Assembly (NCBI GenBank): GCA_963969395.1
Contig: OZ017801.1
Span: 11,909,611 to 11,973,610 of the forward strand
From: Pseudoscleropodium purum
Taxonomy: Eukaryota > Streptophyta > Bryopsida > Hypnales > Brachytheciaceae
Length of the DNA: 64,000 nucleotides
Direction of reading: 5' to 3'
Shown here one piece after another: positions 36,141 through 45,014 of this stretch. The notes under the pieces were generated by a model. It saw only the letters and a program-made list of their open reading frames with translations, was not told where the DNA came from and ran no database searches. The stretch's first letter is position 1, and each line of letters opens with the position of its first letter. The position numbers were made by a program, and so were the translations under genes.

Positions 36141-36303
36141 AATTTACCTTGGTCCTTGGTTCGGACCTTAGCCGAGCAGTCTGGCTTAAGTTAAAATTAC
36201 TTTGGTCCTTGGTTCGGACGGACCCCGCAGCAGTCTGGCTTAAATTACCTTGGTTCGGACCGCAGCCGAGCAGTCTTTCAATTACCTTGGTCCTTGGTTC
36301 GGT
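36141..36303. repeat. Four irregular tandem units with CTTGGTTCGGACC
   Basis: GGTTCGG occurs at 36158, 36211, 36252 and 36296, each inside TTACYTTGGTCCTTGGTTCGG-like sequence or a shortened form of it (at 36246). The units end in GCCGAGCAGTCTGGCTTAA or variants. Spacing is 53, 41 and 44 bases, so units have lost internal pieces. It lies just before a charged open frame. Confidence 0.85.
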
Positions 36304-36587
36304 CCACGTCGCCTAGCCGTTCAACGAAAGAGGCACAGAAACCGACGTGTACGAAGGTGAGCCTGTTGCAGGGTGCCGGGTGGACAAGATCTCATGTGCC
36401 AATGGAAAGAGAGTCAGTCCGGGGGACGGCAAGGGAATCTGGAGCAAGCGGACGGAGGAGAGGCATGAGTGGACTTTTAAGTTTCAAATTTCCCAAGGAA
36501 TTTCATTTTTCTGGCGGGGGGGGGGGATCAATATAACTATGAGTCTACATATGTACTTGGAAATCATGGATTTCTATTTTTTTTTAA

Positions 36588-37840
36588 CCCCTAAATGATT
36601 TTGACTATATTTTCACTAAAACCACATCCAAACTGCCATTTCTAATACATGTACTACATTTTAGGAAAAAAATATTTTTGGACACATGTAACTATAGGAT
36701 CTTGTAGTAAGCTTGTTTGAGAACATGTGGAAAATTTTCAGAAATTTCCACTATGTAGATTGCAAGATATTAGCATTTGAAATGACAAATTTCCTTTTTT
36801 AAGCTCAGCAAAAATCTAGGCAATTGTACTTTAGAAGGTCACATTTGTATGAAAAAATGTCTAAAATGATTGCAAATTTTTGAATTTTTTTTTCAAGTCA
36901 AGTTGAGTACATGTTTAAAAAAATTTAAGATCATTTGGAATCATACAACGTATAGGAAAAAAATAGTAATTAGAAAAAAATGAAAATGATTCAAAATACT
37001 AAGTTAATAATTTATTTATAGAATTGAAAAATGCCAATTCCAATGGTTGTAATATTGTAATTAATAATTCACACATGATGAATTTCGTTAAAACGGTGAT
37101 ATTCCGTTAATTTGGCACTTTTAGCAATTCAGACTTCATAGTCTAAACCATTTTTTCTGTACTAGAATCTATTCCAATACTAGATTTTTGAAATCTACAT
37201 GTCTCTTAGATATTTGAAATCTACACCAATCCTAGATTTTTTAGACTGCTTGGTCTAATATCTATGTTAGTCATAGATTTCTTAAATTTAAAAGCAACCT
37301 AGGTGTTAGCAATACATGTTTGTCTTAGATGTGAAGGTGTGAAAATGGCATATGGAATATCGCCATTTTAACGAAATTTTCTATACATCCAATGTTTTTA
37401 TTTTTTTCTAGAAATATTGAAAATTAAGTTCAATAAAGGACTTTAAAGTTTGTCTTAGAATAGAGATTCAATAAACAACCGTAAACTCATGCAAACTAAA
37501 ACTCTTTATAACTTTTGATTCATTGATCAAAATAGAATGATTCAAAAGTTTTTCAAGTATATCTAAATCTAGAGAACAATTTCAAATTTTAATTTCTTAA
37601 AAGAAGTATTTTAAAAAAAAATTATTTTCTACCCAGGCTATTCGTCAAGCAATGAAAAATACATATCATACAATAAGTTTTTAACCATGTAGTCAAAAGT
37701 TGTGAAATTTTTTGGGTCTTAAAGCTACTTCTTGGGCACATGTCTTGTTAAAATTTCAAAAAATAAAAATAAAAACTCCGTTCATAGTGAACTATCCAAA
37801 ATTTCTATGTTGCCATAAAACACAGTTTGAATGTTTAGGA
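36588..37840 (+). mobile_element. TTAA-flanked family B element, copy 2, carrying a nested MITE-C
   Basis: It begins right after TTAA (36584-36587) with CCCCTAAATGATTTTGAC. The body has the family words AACTGCCATTTCTAATACATG, AACTATAGGATCTTGTAGTA, GATTGCAAGATATTAGCATT and TAACTTTTGATTCATTGATC. The right end near 37835 reads GTTTAGGAATTA, an eroded form of the family end. A MITE-C copy at 37078-37372 interrupts it. No coding capacity is visible. Confidence 0.8.
37078..37372. mobile_element. MITE-C copy 4 (long form) nested in family B
   Basis: The left end reads GATGAATTTCGTTAAAACGG then TGATATTCCGTTAATTTGGCAC. The inverse of the right end reads GAAAATTTCGTTAAAATGG then CGATATTCCATATGCC. It interrupts family B sequence that is continuous in the other copies. 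At about 295 bp it is longer than the other copies because of repeated TAGATTTNTGAAATCTACA words inside. The target duplication may be ACAT but is not certain. Confidence 0.8.
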
Positions 37841-39022
37841 ATTATATGGTAATTTTTTCACTAGTTGAAATACATGGCCAAGCTAGTAGACTCCTAAATC
37901 TTAAGTGTGGGTTTTGAAACCCTGGTTGTCATAATGGACAACATATTATTATTCATGGACGAATCCAACCGATTAGGGCTGACCGATTGCCAACTTCGAA
38001 GCCCTGTAACTTTTGCAAAAAGTATCCAAATCATGCATATGAGATGTTTTTCGGCATGTATAGAAAACTAAACCCTTCTTGTGGGAGGTTATTATATACT
38101 AGTAAACATCAAATCTTGTAGTCATTTCTATGAACACTTGCCTCGAAGTATTTTAGTACAAAGCTCTAAGCATCTATATCTATCACAAATGCAAGACTTT
38201 TGTGTTAAATTATTAGGTGGTGATTTCTACATTCAAAATTTCATCAATCTTTACCAAAATTTTCATTGTCTTAGATGGTGACTTCCATTGTTTAAATTTT
38301 AGTTTCTAACCTCATTGACCCCATATGAGTGCCACATCAATGAGTACACCAAAATGAAATAATTATATAATCCTACAAAATTGTAAGACCTTCCATCTTG
38401 AGAAAATTATCATCATAAATAATTAAATCTTTGTGAATGTAAAGTAAGGTGCAATTGCTTCAACCCCAGATGAAAACATAATACATTCTTTTTCTAATTT
38501 TAAATCATAACATGATTAGAATTTTACGACATGTAGTAATGTGTAATGAAAAACTTGATCCTTCCAAAAATAGTAAAAAGGTTCCAAATGGAAGAAAATA
38601 AATAATTTCAAATATCTTTGTGGTCTCAATTCCTTTTAATTAACTATGTCTTTTATTGATACATTTTCAATAAATAGATGTTACTAATAATATGCTTATG
38701 GCATAATCTTGACATCAAATTTTTTTATTTTTTATTCATAACATCTATGAACATACATATTCATCTAGAGACCTTTAGATATTTTTTCAATTTTGATCAT
38801 GTATACACAATAAGTAATATGTATGCTAACTTTGGGGAAAAAAAATACAATTGGATGTTTTCAACTATGATGGAGTATTTTAGACAATGAAATGCACTAT
38901 AATAAAATAAAATAAGGTGGACAATACCACCAATATTAATCCTAAAAATTCAAATTATTCAAAATAATTTTTTTTTTAAATTTTCATATTAATGAATGCA
39001 AATAAAATCCAAATTTTATATA
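37841..39022. other. AT-rich intergenic DNA
   Basis: No gene is seen. A weakly open AT-rich stretch at 38081-38281 has no family resemblance. No element ends are found. Confidence 0.45.
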
Positions 39023-39026
39023 TTAA

Positions 39027-40130
39027 ATCGTAAAGGTTTTTGACTATGTTTTCACCAAAAATACTCCAAAACTGCCATTTCTAATACAAGTATATGAGAA
39101 AAAACACTTTTAGACACTTAAAACCGTAGGATCTTGTAGCATGCTAGTTTGAGAAGATGAGAAAAAAATTTCAGAAACTTTCTTCATGTAGGTTACAAGA
39201 TATTAGTGTTTGAAGTATCAAAAATCTTTTTTTGGCCCTAAGATAAACAAGGCAATTGTACTTTTATATGAAGAAATGTCCAAAATGGTGGTGCTTCTTT
39301 GGATTCATTTTTCAAGGCAAGTTGGTTATATTCTTGTAAAAATTCAGATTATTTGGAACTATACAACATATAGGAAAAAATTGTAAGTAAAAAAAAATAG
39401 AAAACCATTCAAATTACTAAATTATTAAGAATTTAGTTATGAAATTGAAAAATGTCAACCCAATCATTTGAATATATTCAATTAAAGTGGAAGACTGCAA
39501 GTTTTGTGAGGCTTAAAGACTTTAGGAACTTGTTACACTAGCTACTTGATGTGGCACAATGACTACTACATCTTTTAAAAAAATTCAATTTTTTTTTTAT
39601 ATTAATTTAAAAAAAAGAAAAGTTTGATAGTGGCTGTTCTTAGGTTGACAACAGAACAACAATGGAAACGGCTGTGAAACAACCCTCCCAACCCTTCAAA
39701 AATCTTCTAATGGATCGTGATGTTGTAATAAAAAAATCTATATTTTTTTATTTTATTTTTTCAAATTGACTTTAATAAAGGACTTCCAAGTTTATTTTAG
39801 AACAGAGAGTCTATAAGTCCTTGCAAACTAAAATCTTCATAACTTTCATTTCATTAACAAAAATGGAATGATTAAAAGTTTTCCACGTATATAGAAATTT
39901 AGAAGTTTTATTTTCTTAAAAGTGATTTTTTAAGAATTTTTTTGAGATGTCCACTAAGAAATGAAAATAACACATCATACAATCTTTTTAATCATGTAGT
40001 CAAAAGTTATGAAAATTGTCGGGCTTTAAATCTACTTTTTGGGCACAAGTTGTGTGAAAATTTTAAAGAAAAAAAGTTAAAATTATGTTCTTAGTGAGCT
40101 ACTAAAAGTCACTATGTTGTTTAGGAATTC
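39027..40130 (+). mobile_element. TTAA-flanked family B element, copy 3
   Basis: It follows TTAA (39023-39026) with ATCGTAAAGGTTTTTGACTA and the family words AAAACTGCCATTTCTAATAC, AACCGTAGGATCTTGTAGCA, GGTTACAAGATATTAGTGTT and CAACATATAGGAAAAAATTG. The region about 39480-39730 contains extra sequence not shared with the other copies, perhaps another insertion. The right end near 40120 is eroded. Confidence 0.7.
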
Positions 40131-40771
40131 AAGAAAATTATATTATTATATATCAAAAGTTTATTATACATTGAATTTGGATTTAGACTTTGCTTGAGAA
40201 GCTTAAGAACATTGAACATGCATCATTTCATTTTGAAATCAACAAACTTAAAATTACTTAAGCAAAAAGACAATCCTACATTCATTCATTTGTTTCCTTT
40301 ATACTTACATTAAAATGAATGGTGATTGATTTGATAGTCAATGTTGGTGAAGACATTATTGACTCCTATAATTTTTTGGAATTTTATGAGCTTGTTTGGG
40401 ACATGGAAGTTTGCTTTGAGATGACATTGAGTAAAGACCAACATAGACTTTAGAAGAATTGGGCCATGGAATCATACATCTAAATAGAAGAACAATGATA
40501 ATCTAATCCTAAGCTACTGAAAAAGGACACAAAGGACTAAAAATATCCAATAAATGATTTTCAAGGAAACTATTATAATAGAACATGCACCTCTTTGTTC
40601 AAAATTTGATCATTTTTGGCAAACTACCTTAGTGGACCTTAGTTATTAATTGCATTCTTCTATGATTGTATATTCTATCAATAAACTTTAATGACACTCT
40701 AATTTTATTTTTTAATTTTTAATTTCTTTTGGAAAAGACAAATCATCTTCAACTAAAGAGTCCCCGTACAA
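40131..40771. other. AT-rich intergenic DNA
   Basis: No gene or repeat end is recognised. The stretch ends abruptly at the GC-rich hAT-type element that starts at 40772. Confidence 0.5.
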
Positions 40772-41018
40772 CAGGGTTGACGAATGCCAACGTCCGCCCC
40801 AAAATAGCATCCGTTTTCCGGACATTCGGACGCACGGACGCTAGCGGATGCAGCGTCTCGACCGCCATCAGAAAACGGACAGGCGGGGCGGACGGCCCGA
40901 GGCGGACGCCCAGATCGTGTGGACCAGATCAGTCCGCGCGTCGATCGAACGGCTGTAATCGGGCGAACGGGCGGACAGGCGGACGCTGCGTCCGCGTCCG
41001 GACATCGTGTCAACCCTG
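40772..41018. mobile_element. GC-rich hAT-type MITE, copy 1 (247 bp)
   Basis: It begins CAGGGTTGACGAATGCC and ends in TGTCAACCCTG, the inverse of the first ten bases. The flanking 8-mers CCGTACAA (40764-40771) and CCCTACAA (41019-41026) differ at one base, as an aged 8-bp hAT duplication would. The interior is very GC- and CpG-rich with many CGGACG words on both strands, in sharp contrast to the surrounding AT-rich DNA. Long open frames across it on both strands reflect composition, not genes. Confidence 0.88.
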
Positions 41019-41189
41019 CCCTACAAGGATTTCAATCCAAGTCCAAGACAAGTTTGATGAGATTAAAGTCAAAATATGTGCCATTTTCTAAGTCTTAGGA
41101 ATGGAAAAATGTAGACATACTTAAATCCGCCAATTTTTCTAAGTCTATAGATAATTTCTACTATTAGACTAGTGAAATTTTATATTTTC

Positions 41190-41345
41190 TCATTAGCACC
41201 AAAAAAACACATCATTTGGATATTGCATGCAAAAGTTATGAAGGTTCAAAGTTTTTCTTGTTAAATATTCTAGAATTGTTGCTCTTAGAATAGGTACATA
41301 TTGATGTAGGAGATGTGCATCTAGTGTGGGCATCTTAGAAAGTAA
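41190..41345 (+). repeat. MITE-A fragment
   Basis: It contains ACATCATTTGGATATTGCATG, AAAGTTATGAAGGTTCAAAG, TAGGTACATATTGATGTAGG and AGATGTGCATCTAG in family order, without recognisable ends. Confidence 0.6.
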
Positions 41346-41394
41346 TGCTTTAACCTTGGAATATCGAGTTGGCTACCATGGAAAATTGGAAATC

Positions 41395-41530
41395 ATCCTT
41401 TTTGGTACTGTGTAAATTATTTGCTTAAAAAAACCAAGAGCATGCATTGGAATTCAAACTATTGTACATGATTTCCCTTTTTCACACAAATTTCATGAAA
41501 ATTTGCTCTATTATCTTTAATGTGCAATTA
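41395..41530 (+). repeat. Repeat family F (copies at about 46640-46780 and 61470-61580)
   Basis: The three copies share a GAGCATGCATTGGAATTCAA / GAACACTCATTAGAGGTCAA / AAGCACTCATTGGAAGTCAA type start, then AACTATTGTA or AACTAGTCTC, then TTCMCACAAAATT-like sequence and a CTACACTTCTRTC or similar end. They are non-coding and their termini are unknown. Confidence 0.65.
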
Positions 41531-41764
41531 CTGCTCTTTTGATCACATTTCGTTGTCACAATGGTGATAAAAAATAAAATGAATTTGTTTCATTTACATC
41601 CCCTCTGCAAGCTCAAATTTTTTATTCAATCAATTCAATTCCCTTCGCCTCCCCACTTCAAAAATTATTATTTGAATTAATTTGAATTGAATTCACACCT
41701 CCTCCTCCCGCTTATTTGTAATTTCCAAAATGCAATGGATTGCCATTTGATATGGGATAACTCA

Positions 41765-41905
41765 TATTGTATTTGTATCTATAGTTGTATTTGTAGTCAT
41801 ATCTATAGCTCATATCTATAGCTCGTATCTAATATTCACTATATATTTGTATACGATATTGTATCCTTATCTAGTATTCATTTCGTATCTATATCCAATA
41901 TATTT
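41765..41905. repeat. Degenerate tandem repeat of TATCTATAG-type words
   Basis: Successive variants of GTATTTGTATCTATAGTT and CATATCTATAGCTCATATC, then TATTCATTTCGTATCTATAT, run through this stretch with a loose period of about 18-20 bases. Confidence 0.7.
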
Positions 41906-42002
41906 AGACAGCTTTGATAAAATCTCACAAGATCAACGGCTTGTGATTTTTTGAGAAATCAATGGTGATTTCAAAGGTAAGCATATTTTTAAAAAAACAA
42001 TC

Positions 42003-42040
42003 AACGGCTTATAAATTTTTTGTGAGGGGGGGGGGGGCAA
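42003..42040. repeat. Poly-G tract of about 12 bases
   Basis: A run of about twelve G follows TTTTTTGTGA at 42021. Similar runs occur at about 36515 (G) and 26967 (C). Such runs are prone to sequencing length error. Confidence 0.75.
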
Positions 42041-42279
42041 TTAATGCAAACCAAGGGTGGTTTTCAATTTTTCATTCTTTTCAGTACATTGTGAGTCCAA
42101 ATATTATAATCTTTCAATTCATAAGTGATATTGTTGTATTTTCTTTTCCGATATGATCTCTAAGACTTTGAAACTCGTCAAAATCTTGACTTTTTGTTCA
42201 ATTTAGAACTAAATCAAGTGTAGAGCTCAAAAAAAGCCTTGGACATTTAAGGATTATGAACCTTGCCTAAAATTGACTT

Positions 42280-42910
42280 CATCCCTTTGTATACCATCTC
42301 GAAAAAATCAATATGTGCATGTAGAAGAAACAATTTCAAAACATCTACCAACAAAAACTTTGACCATTCATTAATTTTGCATATTGTATCTAAATGGTAC
42401 ATTGCTTGGTGCTTTGGAACCTCCTTTCACTTGCCAAGAAGAAAAGATGAAAATTTGATTACTTTAATAATAACAATATGTATGTATGTGGAAAAATTGA
42501 TTTTAGAACATCTACCAACAAAAAACTTTGACCCATCATAACTTTTGTATATGGTATCCAAATGTCATGTTTATTTCACTTGCCAACAAGAAAAGATAAA
42601 AATTTAAATGCTTTAATAATAATAATGGTATTAGTATTTATAATATAATCATAATCATAATCATAATATTTATTATTATTATTATTACTATAAGAGTATG
42701 TAATATGGAAGAACTTTTTGTGAACATCTACCAAAAAAACCTAGACCCTTCTATAACTTTTCTGTGTGATATCCAAATGTCTTGTTCTTTGGTGTGTTAG
42801 AACCTCCTTTCACTTGACAACAAGAAAAGATGGAAATTTCACCACTCTTATAATTAGCAACTAGATGCAAAGCAAAAATTGGCAATTAGTTTGGAGGTAC
42901 CTACCTTCAA
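42280..42910 (-). repeat. Three stacked partial MITE-A copies (inverted)
   Basis: Partial copies run at about 42284-42480, 42480-42610 and 42700-42905. Each carries ACATCTACCAACAAAAA-like sequence, TTTGRCCMWTCATAACTTTTG or similar, and CTCCTTTCACTTGCCAASAAG or CACTTGACAACAAG. The last copy ends in GGAGGTACCTACCTT, the family terminus. The stacking suggests repeated insertion or slippage. Confidence 0.75.
42600..42695. repeat. ATAATC and TTA microsatellites
   Basis: Three or four ATAATC units at about 42645-42668 are followed by a TTA run at about 42670-42690, lying between two MITE-A fragments. Confidence 0.85.
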
Positions 42911-43124
42911 GCTAAGGGCCGGTTTACACTAGAACTAATTTAAACCAAGGCCAGACTAAGGACCAAAAGTACTTTAGGGCTACTTCACTTTATTAGATGT
43001 GAGTCATGTGACCATGCAAAGCAAGAGCCCAAGATGAACAATAGTAGTGGCTCTTTGTATGGTCTTGGTATGAACTGAAGAGAGATTATAGCGAAGCTAT
43101 CAATCTATTTATTATTCCCTCCAT

Positions 43125-43682
43125 CCCTAAATAATCTTCCTATTGGCTTTAGTTTTATATCTCCAAATGATCTTCTTATTGGACTTTGAAATGTTGGATT
43201 TCAATTGGCTTTAGATTGCTATTTGGGACCAACAAAACAACTTTGAGTAATAGTTTTCCTTCCATCCATGCAATCATTAATCAAAAGACAAATGAAATGA
43301 TTGTATGTGTCAATCAACACCATTCATTCTTATTTTTTGCATCTCTGTGAATTTTGATTGATTGAAGGAGATGAAGTTTTAAGAAGTAGAATAAAGGTCC
43401 ATACGTGGTCTTGAGTCCATACTAACTACCTATAAAAATGACAAACCTCACATTTGACTATTAAATGCCTCTTGGTGCTCCTTGAAAAGGCCCCCCAAAT
43501 TCCATTTTTCAAAATTCCAAAATTGCACTTTGAAAAGGGCTTCCAAATTCAAAGTTCTTAAGATGCTACTTAGGAGTACATCAAACTCTACTTACAATGC
43601 AAAATAGGTTTAAAATTTTTTATCTTCAACCTTAGTCCAAAACATTCTGTTCAACAAAAAGATCATTTGGGGACGGAAGAAA
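43125..43682. mobile_element. Stowaway-like MITE (558 bp)
   Basis: The left end reads TTCCCTCCATCCCTAAATA then ATCTTCCTATTGG. The inverse of the right end reads TTTCTTCCGTCCCCAAATG then ATCTTTTTGTTG. TA flanks both sides (43123-43124 and 43683-43684). A second ATCTTCTTATTGGACTTTG block lies just inside the left arm. The ends and TA target fit Stowaway, although it is longer than most. No coding capacity is visible. Confidence 0.8.
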
Positions 43683-43689
43683 TATTAGA

Positions 43690-44744
43690 TTTGACATTAT
43701 CAACCACAATTTCAAGTAAATAAACAAAATTTATTGTTGTGAAGTTTTAGCCTACCATGCATGGTCTTTTATAACTCTATTAGGCCTACCTCTAAGAGGT
43801 GGTGAAGAAAAAAGCTCCCCAAATCCAACAAAATATGCATTATTTACTTTGGCCGTGTAGGATTCCAATTAAGTAAACTTCTCATCCATGAAAAATGGCA
43901 TGAACCTTCAATTGGTCAAAGTGTAAAACCCAACTTGGACCGGTCTCACATGTCTCTCCACCAATCGATCCCTACGTTGATCATCCAAGATGCCTTTTGG
44001 GTCTGACCTTGGTGTAAACCAGTCCTATCGTAAGCTCCTCCGGCACAATAGTCGTCGCTTTGCGCTTGGTCCTGACCCCTACAGTCATCGCTTTGCGATT
44101 GGTCCTGAAACAGTTTCACGGAGGAGCTTACGATAGGACTTCGATTTTTATTTAGATTGCAGTAACGGCACATGGCACACTACTGTAGCTCCTCCGTGAA
44201 ACTGTTTCAGATGAGACTACAAGAACAAGCCATGCCACCCGCACTTCCTTGTGATTGAACTTACTGTAAGTTGCAAGTCCAATCGGCTTGGGAATTCATT
44301 TGAAAATCGAGTGCCTGCGTGAAAAGCGGTGACCATGATCGATCATAACTTAACCGCAATGAAATTTCGACTTGGCCATGGCCATTGCTGCTAGCTTTGG
44401 CTGCCTGCTTGCAGTGCAATGGCTGACCCTACTTACTACTCTCAGTCTTGTCCATCAACTTGACTTTTGTTTCAAATCAGTTGCACTGTCTGTCTAGCTA
44501 GCTAGGCTGGTACACCTCGATCAGATCGAGGACCTAGCTAGGAATGAATGAATCATTCGACTGATTATTTGGAATGTCAAAGATCAGCAATCAAATTTCT
44601 CCAGACGGGGCGCTCTTTGTCAACTACTCACCAGATGCATGTGGCAAATAAGACAACTGCTGGCCGGGATATATGATCCGGAACTCGACGAGCAGGGAGG
44701 GCAGGCAGTCCACATGGCCGGAGCAGGGACGACGACGACGTCGA
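43690..44744. other. Short GC-richer island, no recognised gene
   Basis: Composition rises from about 43900. Besides the inverted repeats at 44021-44209 there is a small palindrome CCTCGATCAGATCGAGG at about 44515. Recurrent CTAGCTAGC words are visible. No gene is recognised on either strand. Confidence 0.4.
44021..44209. repeat. Overlapping perfect inverted repeats with an internal duplication
   Basis: GTCCTATCGTAAGCTCCTCC (44021-44040) has a perfect 20-base inverse at 44120-44139. TGAAACAGTTTCACGGAGGA plus GCT (44106-44128) has a perfect 23-base inverse at 44187-44209. The two share the central segment 44120-44128, so two alternative hairpins compete for it. Inside the first loop GTCGTCGCTTTGCGCTTGGT at 44051 is repeated with changes at 44084. 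Confidence 0.9.
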
Positions 44745-45014
44745 TCTCCACATTTTGGGTTCACTTTGAACACTTACTTTGCTATTATTAGGCGGGTCAA
44801 ATTTCTTTCTTTCTATCTTTTTCAAGTTAACAAGTGAAAGGAGGTTCCAACGCACCAAAGAAGGCAACGTTTGGATACCGTATGCATAAGTTAGGAAGCC
44901 TAGTCAAAGTGTTGTTTTGGTAGAGATTCTGAAATCGTTTCTTTCACGTAGGTACATATTTGATTTTTTGGAAGATGTACATAGAATGATGATGGCGGTT
45001 TTGGGTACCCACCT
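44745..45014 (+). mobile_element. MITE-A copy 6 with well-kept right end
   Basis: Family words in order: TACTTTGCTATTATTAGGCG, AACAAGTGAAAGGAGGTTCC, AACGCACCAAAGAAGGCAAC, TTTGGATACCGTATGCATAA, TCTTTCACGTAGGTACATAT and GAAGATGTACATAGAATGAT. The right end reads GATGGCGGTTTTGGGTACCC then ACCTT, which is the inverse of the left end of copy 2. The left end is eroded. Confidence 0.8.

Larger units (their letters stand above)
32554..36580. other. Richer-GC island, apparently low copy, no recognised gene
   Basis: GC is clearly higher than in the flanks, and CTAG/GCTAGC words recur (for example about 34990 and 35240). Several open frames are visible, such as minus strand 34202-33771, 34776-35165, a Ser/Ala/Arg-rich frame beginning at 35425 and a charged frame at 36347-36535. 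None matches a family I know and none joins into a spliced model. A 12-base direct repeat GATCGAAAGAGA lies at about 32957. This could be a gene with unfamiliar exons, a regulatory region or an old gene relic. Confidence 0.4.

Noticed and set aside
40729..41091. Long open frames on both strands over the GC-rich block, with a PKIAS-x-FRT-like similarity to the minus-strand frame at 47983-48165
   Set aside because: Both lie inside the two hAT-type MITEs. The shared peptide comes from shared MITE sequence and high GC, not from a gene.
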